64,000 nucleotides of DNA from positions 62,001-126,000 of the forward strand of contig RYFE02000008.1 of assembly GCA_004138175.2 (NCBI GenBank), read 5' to 3'. Source of the stretch: Chloroflexales bacterium ZM16-3 (GTDB lineage Bacteria; Chloroflexota; Chloroflexia; Chloroflexales; Chloroflexaceae). The notes beneath the pieces were generated by a model. The model made no database searches. It was not told where the DNA came from and was given only the letters and a program-made list of their open reading frames with translations. The position numbers and the translations under genes were made by a program. Shown one piece after another: positions 33,210 to 41,060 of this stretch (positions within the stretch are counted from its first letter, which is position 1; each line of letters starts with the position of its first letter).

Positions 33210-34640
33210 GTGACCATAGCCGAGCAGCAGCCAGCCAGCATCCCGCTGATCCCGTTCAGCGGCAAAGATCGCCCTAGCTCAGACATCATCAACACCTGCG
33301 TCCACTGCGGGCTGTGCCTATCGTCCTGCCCAACCTACCGCGAGACGGGGCTAGAGATGTCGTCGCCGCGCGGGCGGATCTACCTGATGAAGGCCGTGGA
33401 CGAGGGCCGGATCGGGCTGGAGAGCGAGGTCTTTCAGGAGCAGATGGGCCAGTGTCTGAACTGCCGGGCCTGCGAGGCGGCCTGCCCCTCGGGCGTGCAG
33501 TACGGCACCATCCTAGAGGCCAGCCGGGTTCAGCTAGAGCACGCCAGGGCAGACGGGAAGATCAAGCCCGCTGAACAGGCTCCCAACTCCCAACTCCCGA
33601 CTCCCGACTCCCGACTCCCGACTCCCGACTCCCGACTCCCGGCACGCCCCCTCTGGCAGCGCGCGCTGCGCGGCGCGGTCTTCGGGGCGCTGTTCAAAGA
33701 TATGCGGCTCTTCCGGGCCTTCTCGGGGAGCATGGCCCTCTACCAGAAGAGCGGCGCGCAGTGGTTCGCCCGCAAGAGCGGCATCCTCAAGCTGATCGGC
33801 ATGGCCGACACCGAGACCCTGCTGCCGCCGCTGAGCGGCGATGTCACCGTGCCCATGGGCCAGATCTACCCGCCCGGCGACGGCCTCCTGCCCACCGAGC
33901 CGCGCTACAGCGTGGCAATCCTCACCGGCTGCATTATGAGCACCGCATTCAGCCAGGTTCACGAGGCGACCATCCGCGTGCTCCAGAAGAACGGCTGCGA
34001 GGTGATCCTTCCGCCCGACCAGACCTGCTGCGGCGCGCTCCACACCCACGGCGGCGACCTCGACGGCGGGCGCGATCTGGCCCGCCAGAATATCGCCGCC
34101 TTCGAGGGGCTCGGCGTCGATGCGATCATCGTGAACGCCGCAGGCTGCGGCAGCACGATGAAGGAGTACGGCCACCTGCTCCACGACGACCCGGAGTGGC
34201 ATGAGCGGGCCGAGGAGTTTGTGCGCAAGGTCAAGGATGTCCACGAGTTCCTGGCTGAGATCGAGCTGAACACCGCCGACCTGGGACGCCTAGAGCTAAG
34301 CGTCACCTACCAGGAGCCATGCCACCTAGCCCACGCCCAGCGAATCACCGCGCAGCCCCGCACGCTGCTGAACGCCATCCCTGGCCTGGAGCTGCGCGAG
34401 ATGCCCGAGAGCTCACTCTGCTGCGGTAGCGCCGGGGTCTACAACATCACCCAGCCCGAGATGGCGGCCTCGCTGGGCTCCCGCAAGGTGGGCAACGCCC
34501 TGACCACCGGGGCGCAGGTGATCGCCACGGCTAACCCTGGCTGCGCCTTGCAGCTGGCCGGCGAGCTGCGCCGCCGTGGCGAGGACGTGCAGGTGCGCTA
34601 TATCGTCGAGCTGCTCGACGCCGCCTACGCCGCGAAGTAG
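33210..34640 (+). CDS. glcF: Glycolate oxidase iron-sulfur subunit GlcF
   Basis: A 476-residue iron-sulfur protein that takes electrons from GlcD/GlcE and hands them to the quinone pool. Two ferredoxin-type 4Fe-4S motifs are at the N-terminus (CVHCGLCLSSCPTY and CLNCRACEAACPSG). Two cysteine-rich CCG domains follow, with LTGCIMST/QTCCGALHTHGGD and EPCHLAHAQR/SLCCGSAGVYN. The start is a GTG with GAGGAG nine bases upstream. Residues about 125-145 (SQLPTPDSRLPTPDSRLP) come from an in-frame GGGAGTC-type repeat inserted between the ferredoxin and CCG domains, giving a Pro/Ser-rich linker longer than in other GlcF proteins. It closes the glc operon. Confidence 0.93.
   Translation: MTIAEQQPASIPLIPFSGKDRPSSDIINTCVHCGLCLSSCPTYRETGLEMSSPRGRIYLMKAVDEGRIGLESEVFQEQMGQCLNCRACEAACPSGVQYGTILEASRVQLEHARADGKIKPAEQAPNSQLPTPDSRLPTPDSRLPARPLWQRALRGAVFGALFKDMRLFRAFSGSMALYQKSGAQWFARKSGILKLIGMADTETLLPPLSGDVTVPMGQIYPPGDGLLPTEPRYSVAILTGCIMSTAFSQVHEATIRVLQKNGCEVILPPDQTCCGALHTHGGDLDGGRDLARQNIAAFEGLGVDAIIVNAAGCGSTMKEYGHLLHDDPEWHERAEEFVRKVKDVHEFLAEIELNTADLGRLELSVTYQEPCHLAHAQRITAQPRTLLNAIPGLELREMPESSLCCGSAGVYNITQPEMAASLGSRKVGNALTTGAQVIATANPGCALQLAGELRRRGEDVQVRYIVELLDAAYAAK
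33583..33643. repeat. ACTCCCG heptad array inside glcF
   Basis: About seven copies of a CCCGACT/CCCAACT heptad. The same heptad fills 24610-24725, 51719-51765, 52107-52140 and part of the ABC-F gene. Confidence 0.85.
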
Positions 34641-34676
34641 GGCGAGTCTCGGGGCGGCAGAGAGGGCGGTACGGCA

Positions 34677-35108
34677 CTAGCGAATCAGCACCAGCGTGCC
34701 CGCAGCGATCATGCCGAGGCCGAGTGCGCCGCGCCAGTCGGTCGGCTCGCGCAGGATGACCCAGGCGAGCAGGGCGATCAGGATCACGCTGCTCTTGTCG
34801 ATCGCCGCGACGTAGGCCGTCGGGCCGATCTGGAGCGCCCGGAAGTAGCAGAGCCAAGAGAGGCCGGTGGCCACCCCCGAGAGCCCCAGCACCACCCAGG
34901 TGCGCGTGCTGATCCGCCCCAGCTCGGCCACCTCGCCGCGCCCCGCCGCGATCAGCCAGGCCATCACCAGCACCACCACCGTGCGGATGGCCGTCGCCAA
35001 GGTCGAGCTAACCTGCTCCACGCCAAGCTTCACCAGGATCGTCGTGAATGCGGCGAAGACCGCCGACAGAAGCGCGAAGGCCCACCAGGGAAGCAGATCG
35101 AGTCCCAT
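34677..35108 (-). CDS. Half-size EamA/DMT-family membrane transporter
   Basis: A 143-residue protein with about five hydrophobic helices, one EamA unit rather than the usual two. WWAFALLSAVFAAFTTILVK at the start, GLSWLCYFRALQIGPTAYVA in the middle, and LLAWVILREPTDWRGALGLG near the end are typical of the small COG2510-type members, which act as dimers. Substrate is unknown (drugs, metabolites or amino acids in the family). The ATG at 35108 is preferred; the frame continues upstream for 20 unlikely codons. It is convergent with glcF. Confidence 0.85.
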   Translation of the reverse strand: MGLDLLPWWAFALLSAVFAAFTTILVKLGVEQVSSTLATAIRTVVVLVMAWLIAAGRGEVAELGRISTRTWVVLGLSGVATGLSWLCYFRALQIGPTAYVAAIDKSSVILIALLAWVILREPTDWRGALGLGMIAAGTLVLIR

Positions 35109-35203
35109 AGCATTGCTCTTTCGTCCTCGGCCAGGATGTGACAGAGGCATAATCATCGCTCGGGGCACAAGTGTACCACCAGCGCCCCGCCGCTTGCGCT
35201 ATT

Positions 35204-35212
35204 TGCTACAAT
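35204..35212 (+). promoter_or_regulatory. Candidate extended -10 of the Nudix gene (TGCTACAAT)
   Basis: The element includes the first in-frame ATG (35211), which therefore cannot be the start if this promoter is used. It supports the downstream ATG at 35277. Confidence 0.45.
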
Positions 35213-35276
35213 GATCCGAAGCCAAGGGTTCAGAAGGGGAAAGGCAGCGTTGTCACAGATGGGGCGGCAGACTCGC

Positions 35277-35762
35277 ATGGCGACACACGTAATTCAGACA
35301 GGATTCGCGCCGATCCTGGCCGTCGGCGGGGTGATCTACCGTCGGCGGCGCGACGGCAAGCCTGAGATCTTGATTATCAAGAAGCGTAACGGCTTCTGGA
35401 CGCTCCCCAAGGGCCGGATCGAGCAGGGCGAGAGCGAGGATGCGGCCCTGCACCGCGAGATCGGCGAGGAGACCGGCCTGAGCGGGAAGATCATCGCCGC
35501 CGGAGACACCTTCACCTACCAGATTATGAAGGGTGGGAGCGAGCAGACTAAGCAGGTTCACTACTACCTGCTCCGGCTGCGAGGCGGCAAGCTGCGCCTG
35601 AGCAAGGCCGAGAAGATCGAGCGCGCCCGCTGGTGTACGCTGCGCGCAGCTATCCGCCGCATCCACAACCCGCGCCTGCACCTGGTGGTGCGCTGGGCCG
35701 CCGGGGAGCTTAAGGTGACGCTTCCGGTAGCCGATGATCGCCCGCCGTCCATCGGCGGCTGA
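35277..35762 (+). CDS. Nudix hydrolase
   Basis: A 161-residue Nudix pyrophosphohydrolase. The domain opens ILAVGGVIYRRR, and the Nudix box begins at KGRIEQGESEDAA and ends HREIGEETGL with all consensus G, E, R, E, E and G positions present. The resemblance of WTLPKGRIEQGES is to Ap4A/diphosphoinositol-type members, but specificity cannot be read. Earlier in-frame ATGs at 35211 and 35259 exist; the first lies inside a promoter-like TACAAT. The ATG at 35277 is chosen because the conserved fold starts just after it. Confidence 0.88.
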   Translation: MATHVIQTGFAPILAVGGVIYRRRRDGKPEILIIKKRNGFWTLPKGRIEQGESEDAALHREIGEETGLSGKIIAAGDTFTYQIMKGGSEQTKQVHYYLLRLRGGKLRLSKAEKIERARWCTLRAAIRRIHNPRLHLVVRWAAGELKVTLPVADDRPPSIGG

Positions 35763-35773
35763 TCAGAGAGATC

Positions 35774-35872
35774 TGTTGCAATATCACCTCCCAGTGGGGG
35801 TGCGGGGGCGGCTTCGCCGCCCCAACCCAACAAAAAGCAAGGTCTGGGGCGCAGCCCCAGAATGTTGCAACA
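35774..35872. repeat. 99-bp hairpin repeat with TGTTGCAA terminal inverted repeats
   Basis: TGTTGCAA (35774-35781) and TTGCAACA (35865-35872) bound an inner GGGGCGG-CTTCG-CCGCCCC hairpin, an A-tract and a CTGGGGC-GCA-GCCCCAG hairpin. This is the best-delimited copy of the family at 4496, 19699, 38821 and 41061. Confidence 0.75.
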
Positions 35873-36019
35873 GCCCTGTGATGCAGAGAGGGCGTGTAAC
35901 ATTCCCTCATCCGAGAGGACTACAGCCATGTCCCATCGCACGAGGGATCAGGTACGACACAGCGGCGGCCCAGTCGCCTTCTGTGTCGGTGAAGAGAGTC
36001 GGGAAAGGAACAGATCTCA

Positions 36020-36574
36020 ATGAGTGACACATCCTCTGCCATCCGCGAGGTGGCCACATTAGGCGGCGGCTGCTTCTGGTGCCTAGAGGCCGTCTTCGAC
36101 CAGCTGGCCGGGGTGACGGACGTGGTCTCGGGCTACGCCGGCGGCCACGTGGCCAACCCGAGCTATAAGGCAGTCTGCAATGGCACCACCGGCCACGCCG
36201 AGGTGGTGCAGGTGACATTCGACCCGGCCCAGGTCAGCTTCCGCGAGCTGCTTGAGGTCTTCTTCAGCGCGCACGACCCGACGACCCTGAACCGGCAGGG
36301 GGCGGACGTGGGCACGCAGTACCGCTCGGCGATCTTCTTCCACAGCGAGGCCCAGCGAGCCACGGCGCAGCAGCTGATCGCGGAGCTAAACGCGGCCCAT
36401 GCATGGCCGGGCACGATCGTCACCGAAGTGGCCGAGGCCGGCACCTTCTACCCGGCCGAGGACTACCACCAGGAGTACTTCGCCAACAACGGGCGGCAGC
36501 CCTACTGTCAGTTCGTGGTTGCGCCGAAGGTGGCCAAGTTCCGCAAGCAGTACGCCGAGCGGCTGAAGAAGTAG
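36020..36574 (+). CDS. msrA: Peptide methionine-S-sulfoxide reductase MsrA
   Basis: A 184-residue MsrA that reduces methionine-S-sulfoxide in oxidised proteins. The catalytic [10 protein letters not shown] block (Cys about 19) is followed by [54 protein letters not shown] and YHQEYFANN, all diagnostic for the family. The length is usual. The gene stands alone on the plus strand; a strong hairpin follows. No MsrB is present nearby. Confidence 0.96.
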   Translation: MSDTSSAIREVATLGGGCFWCLEAVFDQLAGVTDVVSGYAGGHVANPSYKAVCNGTTGHAEVVQVTFDPAQVSFRELLEVFFSAHDPTTLNRQGADVGTQYRSAIFFHSEAQRATAQQLIAELNAAHAWPGTIVTEVAEAGTFYPAEDYHQEYFANNGRQPYCQFVVAPKVAKFRKQYAERLKK

Positions 36575-36624
36575 GGGGGTCGAAGGCCGCACAGGGTGCG
36601 TTCTGCGGTATTGCGAAGTAGGGC

Positions 36625-36663
36625 AAACAGTCAGGGGAGCGCAATGCGCTCCCCTGACTGTTT
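36625..36663. terminator. Bidirectional terminator between msrA and the sortase gene
   Basis: Perfect 19-bp arms AAACAGTCAGGGGAGCGCA and its complement around a single A, flanked by A/T-rich ends on both sides. It lies between two convergent genes. The TGCGGTATTGCG just before it (36604) matches the end motif of the MITE-like family. Confidence 0.8.
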
Positions 36664-36678
36664 ATGTAAAGAGTGCGA

Positions 36679-37572
36679 CTAGCGGATGGTGTTGACGAGG
36701 GGCGCATCGGCGGGGGTGTCGATCGGGGTGGCGCTGAAGGGCACGGCGCGCACCACCACGCGCTGGGTGAACTTATCGCGGCCGTTAGGTGGCCAGCAGG
36801 TGATCATCGTGATCAGCTCGTGGTCGGTGGGGGCGATCAGCTTCGCGTTCTCGGCCCGCTGCGCGGGCGGCGCGCCGTCCTCATCGACGATCAGGCGATC
36901 CTGGACGACGTAGAGAAACTCTTGGCCGCCGCTGTAGATGATGATCTTCTCGCCGGGGTGGACGTAGAAGAGGTCGCGGAAGACGTGGCCATTGCCGGCG
37001 ACATGACCGGCGAGAACCACATTCCCACCCTCGCCGGGGTTGGCCGATCCGCGGTGCTGGCCGATGACGTACTCGGCCACATCCCAGACAGCGACAGCCT
37101 TGCCTTCGATCTCCTGGGTGCTCCAGCCGACCTCGATCACCTTTGCGTCGAGGGCGACGCTGGGGATCACCACACGCTCAACAGAGGAGATGTGGGCGAG
37201 CTGAGTGTCACTGGGCAGGTCTGATGCGATCCGGCCCTCGGCGCTGTTGAGCTGGGGGATGCTGAAGGCGGGGGCGGCAGTCGGGGCAAGCGATGGCCTG
37301 GGGACGCCGGCGGCCATCGGCCGACGGATGGCCTGCGATGCCGGGATGATCGCCTGGGGAACCTCCAGGTCGTTATCGCCGCGCGCCGCCGTACGCAGGT
37401 AGTCGATCTGCACATAGACCCCGCCGACGTAGAGCAGCAGGTAGACCCCGGTGAACATCAGCAGGTTGCCGAGCGTCCAGAAGAGCCGCTGGCGAGGGGA
37501 GGCGATCAGCCTGCGCGGGGCGGGCCGCTTGCTAGAGAGGGCGCGTGGTTTTGTGCGTCCTGGGATCAGCAT
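36679..37572 (-). CDS. Sortase family transpeptidase
   Basis: A 297-residue sortase. A basic N-terminus and one membrane segment (TLGNLLMFTGVYLLLYVGGV, about 33-53) are followed by a Pro/Ala-rich stalk and the sortase barrel. The catalytic triad is visible: His in VLAGHVAGNGHVF, Cys in MITCWPPNGRDKF and Arg in FTQRVVVRA. This fits class D/E-like sortases of Chloroflexota. Such enzymes cleave a C-terminal sorting motif and link the protein to a surface acceptor; in bacteria without typical Gram-positive walls the acceptor is unclear. No LPxTG substrate gene is adjacent. Confidence 0.9.
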   Translation of the reverse strand: MLIPGRTKPRALSSKRPAPRRLIASPRQRLFWTLGNLLMFTGVYLLLYVGGVYVQIDYLRTAARGDNDLEVPQAIIPASQAIRRPMAAGVPRPSLAPTAAPAFSIPQLNSAEGRIASDLPSDTQLAHISSVERVVIPSVALDAKVIEVGWSTQEIEGKAVAVWDVAEYVIGQHRGSANPGEGGNVVLAGHVAGNGHVFRDLFYVHPGEKIIIYSGGQEFLYVVQDRLIVDEDGAPPAQRAENAKLIAPTDHELITMITCWPPNGRDKFTQRVVVRAVPFSATPIDTPADAPLVNTIR

Positions 37573-37618
37573 GCTCAGAGTATAGCATGGTGGCTATACA
37601 GAGGGTAGGTGAGTTTGC

Positions 37619-38101
37619 TCAATCCACAGGCTCCAGCACCATCACCGGGATCGTGCGGCCGCCGGTGCGGCCCTGGTAGGTGTGGTAGCCGTGGTAGAGG
37701 GCCACAGCGCGCCGCCAGAGCTCCTCGCGCTCAACACCAGCAGCCTCGTGCGCCCGGTAGCTGCCCGTGCGGCCGCCGACCACCACGCGGGCCTCGGGGT
37801 TCGCCCGCAGGTTGTGGTACCAGGCCGGGTGGTGCGGCTGGCCGCCGTTCGAGGCGATCAGCACGATCCGCACGCCGTCGGGGAGATAGACCAGGGGCGT
37901 CTCGCGGGGCAGTCCGCTCTTCGCGCCGGTGCTGATCAGCACCAGGCTCGGCACCACCACCGCCACCGTCGAGAGGCGCCCCCGGCTCAGGCGCAGCAGC
38001 ACCCGGTCGATCGGCGTGAACAGATAGAGGATGATCCATGCGCCAATAGGCGAGGCGAAGAACGACATGGTGGTGTAGCGGATGCGGGCGCGCAAGCGCA
38101 T
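37619..38101 (-). CDS. Ddn-like deazaflavin-dependent nitroreductase family protein
   Basis: A 160-residue split-barrel protein of the F420H2-dependent nitroreductase (Ddn/AclJ) family. The diagnostic segments are LISTGAKSGLPRETPLVYLP, LIASNGGQPHHPAWYHNLRA and PEARVVVGGRTGSYRAHEA. Near the N-terminus is a hydrophobic stretch (WIILYLFTPIDRVLLRLS) common in this family. The ATG at 38101 has GAGAGG upstream; an earlier in-frame ATG at 38212 would add an unlikely 37 residues. If it uses F420 the organism should make that cofactor; no F420 biosynthesis gene lies here. Substrate is unknown. Confidence 0.87.
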   Translation of the reverse strand: MRLRARIRYTTMSFFASPIGAWIILYLFTPIDRVLLRLSRGRLSTVAVVVPSLVLISTGAKSGLPRETPLVYLPDGVRIVLIASNGGQPHHPAWYHNLRANPEARVVVGGRTGSYRAHEAAGVEREELWRRAVALYHGYHTYQGRTGGRTIPVMVLEPVD

Positions 38102-38463
38102 GAGGTGATCCTCTCTCCGACAATGAACCGTGTCTCGGCATAATACAGGTGATAGTATACGATAGCCTGTGGTAGCCGGTAGGGCGGCCGGCTGAGCGCG
38201 CGCAGCAACCATACGGTCACAACTACGCCCACGGCGGATTATGGGTGATCATTGCGCCGCGTCGATAGGCGCTCGTGAGGGAATCATTAGGTTACGGTAA
38301 GGGTCGCGCATAACCAAGCGCGGCCCTTATGCGTTTATTCAGGGCTAGGCCGCGACGCCACCCTCTTGCAGGCGGCGTCCGCACAAGAGGGGGCTACCGA
38401 GCAATCCAGCGGATTGCCCGGTAGCCCCTTATATGACAAATCGACACTATCTAACACATCACT
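38102..38463. other. Intergenic region with three successive hairpins
   Basis: No gene is seen. From 38298 to 38428 there are three structures: TAAGGG...CCCTTA (38298-38329), CCCTCTTG pairing with CAAGAGGG (38361-38391), and GGGGCTACCG...CGGTAGCCCC (38390-38428, one mismatch). They share one base pair of overlap and could be alternative folds of a structured RNA or terminators for flanking genes. Confidence 0.5.
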
Positions 38464-38811
38464 ATGCACCTACAGCAACGCAATGGAGTTTCAGGGGCTA
38501 TGATTCGCGTGTTCCACCCGACACTCATATGGGCCATCGGTGGAGCCATCGTCGGTGGCGCTCTTTCAGCGGCGGTGACCATTCTCTATGTCTGGTTTAG
38601 CCGCCTCGGGATTGCGATAAGCATCCTGGAGAACAACACTGCCCTCGGCGCTCTAATCGGGGCACACCTCGGCCTGCTGGTGGCCTACCTACGCAGCTAC
38701 CAGGATGAGGCACCAGGTACCTGGGAAGTGACGCAGCGCGACCCGATCAGCATCATCCTCGCAGTGCTGCTGCTGGTCTACGCCATCTGCTGGATCGCCG
38801 TCAGCTTCTAG
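38464..38811 (+). CDS. Small membrane protein of unknown function
   Basis: A 115-residue protein with three predicted membrane helices: LIWAIGGAIVGGALSAAVTI, LGALIGAHLGLLVAYL and SIILAVLLLVYAICWIAV. A second in-frame ATG at 38500 (MIRVFHPTLIWA) may be the true start; AGGGG lies close before it. No domain or function is recognised. It stands alone between structured intergenic regions. Confidence 0.65.
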   Translation: MHLQQRNGVSGAMIRVFHPTLIWAIGGAIVGGALSAAVTILYVWFSRLGIAISILENNTALGALIGAHLGLLVAYLRSYQDEAPGTWEVTQRDPISIILAVLLLVYAICWIAVSF

Positions 38812-38820
38812 GCGGCCATG

Positions 38821-38919
38821 GTTGTTGCAACGTCCTGGGGCTTCGCCCCAGACCCGGTTTTTTATTGGGTTTGGGCGGCAAAGCCGCCCAAACCCAATAA
38901 AAATTTGTGCGGGGGCGGG
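38821..38919. terminator. Dispersed double-hairpin repeat with flanking T and A tracts
   Basis: CTGGGG-CTTCG-CCCCAG is followed by TTTTTTATTGGGTTTGGGCG pairing with its complement and ending AATAAAAATTT. The A/T tracts on both sides of the 20-bp stem make it a likely bidirectional intrinsic terminator for the small membrane gene and the minus-strand short frame beyond. Confidence 0.75.
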
Positions 38920-38927
38920 GTGAGGGC

Positions 38928-39101
38928 TCAGGAGTCGCGCGGCTCGCGGACGAGCCGGATGCCCTCTACTGGAGGCATGCGCCCGGCGATACGCTCCTCA
39001 AGGATGACCAGATCGACATAGATCTGGCGGCAGCTGCGCAGCCCCTGCACGCGCTGCTCGAGGATGGAGGTGGCGACTTCGCCTACTGTCCAAGGATGCA
39101 C
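38928..39101 (-). CDS. Short unrecognised protein or C-terminal gene fragment
   Basis: A 57-codon frame from a GTG at 39101 encodes a well-formed, helical, coding-looking sequence containing EVATSILEQRVQGL and VDLVILEERIAGRMPPVEG. Upstream sequence in the same frame up to 39407 is not protein-like. It may be a complete small protein or the surviving end of a larger gene whose front was lost. No ribosome site is evident. Confidence 0.35.
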   Translation of the reverse strand: MHPWTVGEVATSILEQRVQGLRSCRQIYVDLVILEERIAGRMPPVEGIRLVREPRDS

Positions 39102-39408
39102 GAGACATAATTTTCCGACACAAGACGACCCGGAAAACGTAGGGTGCCGCTGCGTTGGGATTCGCCGACCGCATCCTGAAGCCGCCGGGCGATGCCGCAC
39201 AGGGCGAATCCTGCGGTAGTGCCTGTAGTTGTTGCGTGTTTTCGGCTCACGGGATGTGGCTCTGTCGATCCAGACGCGGCGCAGGCTCCCTGAAACCCTT
39301 GACACCCCAAAGAGCGCACACGTATAATGGAGGCTAGATTGTGTCGTGAGGCGCAGCTGATGGCTCCGCGCAATCTGCAATCTGCAATCTACAATCTGCA
39401 ATGACACA
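39102..39408. other. Intergenic region ending in an AATCTGC microsatellite
   Basis: No gene is seen. CACGTATAAT (39319-39328) contains a good -10 for the zincin/GH18 pair, and AATCTGCAATCTGCAATCTA (39372-39391) repeats lie just before the zincin start. Confidence 0.5.
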
Positions 39409-39774
39409 ATGGATAGCGCCGCCTTTGAGCAACTCGTCGTCGAAGCCTTGGAGAGCCTGCCAGCCCGGTTTCAGGCATACCTCGCCAATGTCGACATCAT
39501 CATTGAGCAACGCCCCAGCCGCGCCCAGCGACGCGCCCTCGACCTGCGCCCCTGGCAGTCGGTCTACGGCATGTACGAGGGTGTCCCGCTCACCGAGCGT
39601 GGCGGGGGCACCCTGGCCCCGCCCGACACGATTATAATCTTTCAGGCACCTCTGGAGCGCGACTTCCGCTCCCCCGCCACCCTGCGCGACGAGGTTCGCC
39701 GCACGGTGCTCCACGAGATCGCCCACGTCTTCGGGATCAGCGACGAGCGCCTGCGCGAGCTCGGGGCCTACTGA
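39409..39774 (+). CDS. Zincin-like metallopeptidase family protein
   Basis: A 121-residue protein of the small Zincin_1 (metallopeptidase-like, COG3824) family. The metal site HEIAHVFGISDERLRELG (HExxH plus downstream D) is at the C-terminus, and the N-terminus AFEQLVVEALESLPARFQAY is typical. PDTIIIFQAPLERDF matches the middle segment. These proteins are widespread in Chloroflexota and Actinobacteria; the physiological substrate is unknown. The GH18 gene begins five bases after its stop, so the two are co-transcribed. Confidence 0.88.
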   Translation: MDSAAFEQLVVEALESLPARFQAYLANVDIIIEQRPSRAQRRALDLRPWQSVYGMYEGVPLTERGGGTLAPPDTIIIFQAPLERDFRSPATLRDEVRRTVLHEIAHVFGISDERLRELGAY

Positions 39775-39779
39775 CGCCA

Positions 39780-41054
39780 ATGAGAATACGCCGCTCCGCC
39801 TCGTTTAGCACTGTCGCCCTCGGCCTGATCTACACGGTCGCCGTGATTGTGGCCGGTGCCCTGATCATTCAGACCCTGATCATGGCCCGCAGCATCCCCG
39901 CTCCCCAGGCATCGAGCCCCCAGGAGGTGCTGATTGTCACGCCGACCGCCGAGGCCACGGCGGCCCCGCTGATCATCCTGCCCACGCCGGTGCCACCCAC
40001 CCCGCTGCCCACTGCGACCGACCTGGAGACGGAGCCGGTGAGCTACCACCCGAAGAGCGGTCGCTATATTGCCGTCTGGCTGCCGCCCATCTTCAGCGGC
40101 GGTGCCCGCGAGTCCTTCGAGGCGAATAAAGATGTCATCGACGACGTGAGCCCTTTCTGGTACTCGACCGACTCGAGCGGGCGGCTCTACGGCAACCGCG
40201 ACGATGAGCTGGTGCGGGTGGCCCACGAGAGTAATGTTCGGGTCCTCCCCTCGATCCATAATGTGACATCCAACCCGGGCGCTGTCGTCCCGGTGCTGCG
40301 CGACCCGCAGCGCCGCGCCCGTCACATCCAGAATATTGTGGACGAGGTGCTGGCCCATAACTATGACGGCATTGATATCGACTACGAGTCGCTGGATAGC
40401 TCGCTGCGCGATGACTTCTCGGCCTTTATGCGCGAGCTCGCCGCCGCCCTGCATCAGAACGGCAAGCTGCTCACTGTGGCCGTCCACGCCAAAGATACCG
40501 ACTACGGCGGCCTCGGCGGCTTCCAGGACTGGGCCGAGATCGGGAAGCACGTCGATCAGCTGCGGATTATGACGTATGATTACCACTGGCGCGGTGGGTC
40601 GCCTGGCCCGGTCGCCCCGGCCTACTGGATCGAGTCGGTGACAGCATACGCTCGTCGTGTGGTGGACCCGGCCAAGGTGCTGCTCGGCATCCACTTCTAC
40701 GGCTACGACTGGCCGCCGAACGGGTCGGCCACGCCCCGGCCCTGGAGTATCATCCAGGAGATCATCGACGAGCAGGGCTCCACTGTCAACTTTATGGAGA
40801 GCAACGCCAACGGGCGAGTCGAGGAGAGCTACTTCTCCTACCGCTCACCCCAGGGCACCCGCCAGGTCTGGTTTATGACGAAGACCGGCCTGGCCTCGAA
40901 GATCAAGACGGTGCAGGATCTCGACCTGGCCGGGATCGCGATCTGGCAGCTAGGCTACGAGAAGCCCGAGTACTGGGAGACGGTGCGCCAGAACATGGTC
41001 GAGGACCCGACGCTCATCCAGCGGGCGATCAACCCACTGCTGCCGGACCATTAG
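39780..41054 (+). CDS. GH18-family glycoside hydrolase (membrane-anchored/secreted)
   Basis: A 424-residue protein with an N-terminal signal anchor (VALGLIYTVAVIVAGALIIQ), a Pro/Thr-rich stalk (about 45-80) and a GH18 TIM barrel. The catalytic DxxDxDxE-like motif is YDGIDIDYESL, with the terminal Glu as acid. RIMTYDYHWRGGSPGPVAP and VLLGIHFYGYDWP are further GH18/YaaH-like signatures, and AGIAIWQLGYEKPEYW closes the barrel. This subgroup cleaves chitin-like or peptidoglycan glycans; the stalk suggests action on the outside of the cell. It follows the zincin gene by five bases. Confidence 0.92.
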   Translation: MRIRRSASFSTVALGLIYTVAVIVAGALIIQTLIMARSIPAPQASSPQEVLIVTPTAEATAAPLIILPTPVPPTPLPTATDLETEPVSYHPKSGRYIAVWLPPIFSGGARESFEANKDVIDDVSPFWYSTDSSGRLYGNRDDELVRVAHESNVRVLPSIHNVTSNPGAVVPVLRDPQRRARHIQNIVDEVLAHNYDGIDIDYESLDSSLRDDFSAFMRELAAALHQNGKLLTVAVHAKDTDYGGLGGFQDWAEIGKHVDQLRIMTYDYHWRGGSPGPVAPAYWIESVTAYARRVVDPAKVLLGIHFYGYDWPPNGSATPRPWSIIQEIIDEQGSTVNFMESNANGRVEESYFSYRSPQGTRQVWFMTKTGLASKIKTVQDLDLAGIAIWQLGYEKPEYWETVRQNMVEDPTLIQRAINPLLPDH

Positions 41055-41060
41055 CTATGT

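Noticed and set aside
38298-38428. tRNA or known riboswitch
   Set aside because: No cloverleaf, CCA end or recognisable riboswitch core could be identified; only hairpins are supported.
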